Source of the DNA: Caldimonas sp.
GTDB lineage: Bacteria; Pseudomonadota; Gammaproteobacteria; Burkholderiales; Burkholderiaceae_C
Reading direction: 5' to 3'
DNA length: 7,994 bases
Assembly: GCA_030150305.1 (NCBI GenBank)
Contig: JASLGD010000594.1
Span: 1 to 7,994, forward strand
Shown here: one piece after another, positions 6,519 to 7,994 of the stretch
How positions within the stretch are numbered: the stretch's first letter is position 1
How the letters are laid out: the number at the start of each line of letters is the position of its first letter
Position numbers and translations under genes: made by a program
The notes under the pieces: model-generated
Told to the model about the DNA's origin: nothing
Databases searched by the model: none
What the model saw: only the letters and a program-made list of their open reading frames with translations

Positions 6519-7571
6519 ATGGAGCGAGCGGAGAGGGCGCGGATCGACGTGCTCGGCATCGAGACGTCGTGCGACGAGACCGGCGTCGCGCTCGTCCGCT
6601 CGCGTCCGGGCGTCGCGCCGGCGCTCGTCGCGCAGGCGTTGCACAGCCAGGTCGAGATGCACGCCGACTACGGCGGCGTCGTTCCCGAGCTCGCGTCGCG
6701 CGACCACATCCGGCGCGTGCTGCCGCTCCTGCGCGAGGTCCTCGACAGCGCCGGAACGTCGATCGACGGCGTCGATGTCGTCGCCTACACGCGCGGCCCC
6801 GGCCTCGCCGGCGCGCTCCTCGTCGGCGCCGGCGTCGCGTGCGCGCTCGCGGCCGCGCTCGATCGGCCGGCGCTCGGCATCCACCACCTCGAGGGCCATC
6901 TGCTCTCGCCGTTCCTGTCCGAAGACCCGCCGACCTTTCCGTTCGTCGCGCTCCTCGTCTCCGGCGGCCACACGCAGCTGCTGCGCGTCGACGACGTCGG
7001 CGGCTACACGCTGCTCGGCGACACGATCGACGACGCCGCCGGCGAGGCGTTCGACAAGTCGGCCAAGCTGCTCGGCCTCGGCTATCCCGGCGGGCCCGCG
7101 CTCGCGCGGCTCGCCGAGTTCGGCGATCCTGCGGCGTATGCGCTGCCGCGGCCGCTGCTGCAGCGCGACTCGCTCGACTTCTCGTTCGCAGGGCTGAAGA
7201 CGGCGGTCCGCACGCACGTCGCCAAGCTCGACTCGACGTGCGAGCAGGCGCGCGCCGACCTCGCGGCGTCGACGCAGGAGGCGATCGTCGACGTCCTCGC
7301 GAAGAAGGCGATGGCGGCGCTCGCCGCGACGCGATGCGATCGCCTCGTCGTCGCCGGCGGCGTCGGCGCGAACGCGGCGCTGCGCGAGCGCCTGCGCCGC
7401 GGCTGCGACGAGCGCGGCGCGCGCCTGCACTTCCCCGAGCTCGCGCTGTGCACCGACAACGGCGCCATGATCGCGCTCGCCGCGGCGATGCGGCTCGAGC
7501 GCGGTCTCGCCGTGCCGATTCCGAACCACGCCTTCGACGTGCTGCCGCGCTGGCCGCTCGTCGCCCTCTGA
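6519..7571 (+). CDS. tsaD: tRNA N6-threonylcarbamoyladenosine transferase TsaD
   Basis: TsaD (formerly Gcp/YgjD, Kae1 family) transfers the threonylcarbamoyl group from the TsaC-made adenylate to A37 of ANN-decoding tRNAs, working with TsaB and TsaE. The 350-residue protein is of normal length. It opens with IDVLGIETSCDETGVALV and has the metal-binding HxxxH as His123 and His127 in IHHLEGHLLSPF. The nucleotide-binding segments are VALLVSGGHTQLLRV (143-157), DDAAGEAFDKSAKLLGLGYPGGP (171-193) and VVAGGVGANAALRERL, with the probable metal ligand Asp313 in CTDNGAMIA. The start at 6519 is chosen by alignment and the AGGG site; the frame stays open to an ATG at 6435. The aminotransferase gene follows after 9 bases and may share the transcript. 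Identity is certain, the start fairly so. Confidence 0.96.
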   Translation: MERAERARIDVLGIETSCDETGVALVRSRPGVAPALVAQALHSQVEMHADYGGVVPELASRDHIRRVLPLLREVLDSAGTSIDGVDVVAYTRGPGLAGALLVGAGVACALAAALDRPALGIHHLEGHLLSPFLSEDPPTFPFVALLVSGGHTQLLRVDDVGGYTLLGDTIDDAAGEAFDKSAKLLGLGYPGGPALARLAEFGDPAAYALPRPLLQRDSLDFSFAGLKTAVRTHVAKLDSTCEQARADLAASTQEAIVDVLAKKAMAALAATRCDRLVVAGGVGANAALRERLRRGCDERGARLHFPELALCTDNGAMIALAAAMRLERGLAVPIPNHAFDVLPRWPLVAL

Positions 7572-7580
7572 GACCGCGCC

Positions 7581-7994
7581 ATGCCGAACCTTCGCCCTGT
7601 GATCGATCAGCTGCCCGCGTCGAAGATCCGCGAGGTCGCCAACGCCGCGCTCGATCGCCCCGACGTGCTCGCGTTCTGGTTCGGCGAAAGCGACGAGACG
7701 ACGCCCGGGTTCATCCGCGACGCCGCGGTGGCATCGCTCGCGGCCGGCGAGACGTTCTACTCGCACAACCTCGGCCTGGCCGACCTGCGCGAAGCGATCG
7801 CGCGATACGTCTCGTCGCTGCACCCGTGCGTCGGCAGCGACCGCATCGCGGTGACGTCGTCCGGCGTCAGCGCGCTGATGCTCGCGATGCAGGCGCTCGT
7901 CGGCGCCGGCGACGAGGTCGTCGCCGTCGTTCCGGTGTGGCCGCACCTCACCGCCCAGCCGGCGATCCTCGGCGCCCGCGTCACGCGTTTCGCC
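7581..7994 (+). CDS. PLP-dependent aminotransferase, class I/II, N-terminal part (truncated by window edge)
   Basis: The first 138 residues of a fold-type I aminotransferase are visible, with no stop before the window edge. The start MPNLRPVIDQLPASKIREVA and the segment VLAFWFGESDETTPGFIRDAA are typical of class I/II members related to aspartate aminotransferases. FYSHNLGLADLREAIARYV (59-77) is the family's substrate-region signature. VTSSGVSALMLAMQAL (91-106) is the loop that holds the PLP phosphate. VPVWPHLTAQPAIL (117-130) provides the aromatic residue that usually stacks on the cofactor ring. The catalytic lysine lies beyond the edge. The ATG is nine bases after the tsaD stop, with no clear Shine-Dalgarno sequence, so coupling to tsaD is plausible. 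Substrate specificity cannot be told from this fragment, so no gene symbol is given. Confidence 0.9.
   Translation, partial: MPNLRPVIDQLPASKIREVANAALDRPDVLAFWFGESDETTPGFIRDAAVASLAAGETFYSHNLGLADLREAIARYVSSLHPCVGSDRIAVTSSGVSALMLAMQALVGAGDEVVAVVPVWPHLTAQPAILGARVTRFA

Overview
The window comes from a GC-rich chromosome with strong G/C bias at third codon positions. The proteins most resemble proteobacterial ones. The uvrB–iscRSUA–hscBA–fdx order and a two-residue insertion in the IscR cluster loop both suggest a betaproteobacterium (Burkholderiales/Rhodocyclales-like). That placement is inference. All but one of the genes are recognisable housekeeping genes, and I see no mobile elements, CRISPR array, tRNA or rRNA.

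Positions 1-533 hold the 3' end of uvrB (nucleotide excision repair). A 157-base gap follows, with a promoter, an IscR-type operator overlapping the -10 and probable start site, and a leader that can fold into two adjacent hairpins. A complete Isc iron-sulfur assembly operon runs from 691 to 6035. It encodes the regulator IscR, cysteine desulfurase IscS, scaffold IscU, A-type carrier IscA, J-protein HscB, Hsp70 HscA and the [2Fe-2S] ferredoxin Fdx. Gene gaps are 1-35 bases except for 70 bases between iscA and hscB. That gap contains a GC-rich hairpin followed by a T-rich stretch, which looks like an intrinsic terminator. The operon may therefore be split into a well-expressed iscRSUA part and a weaker chaperone/ferredoxin part.

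No iscX follows fdx. Instead a small, strongly coding minus-strand gene (6074-6358) converges on fdx. It encodes a 94-residue protein of unknown function with a helix-turn-helix-like centre. Its 160-base divergent gap with tsaD holds a 7-base inverted repeat whose arms lie 21 bases apart.

The right end carries tsaD (6519-7571, tRNA t6A synthesis) and, 9 bases later, the 5' part of a PLP-dependent class I/II aminotransferase cut by the window edge. The genes work together as one Fe-S biogenesis module: IscS supplies sulfur, IscU builds the cluster, Fdx supplies electrons, HscA/HscB release the cluster, IscA carries it, and IscR senses cluster supply and feeds back on the promoter. I found no wholly new system. 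The points most worth checking are the internal terminator, the structured leader, and the unknown small gene with its nearby inverted repeat.
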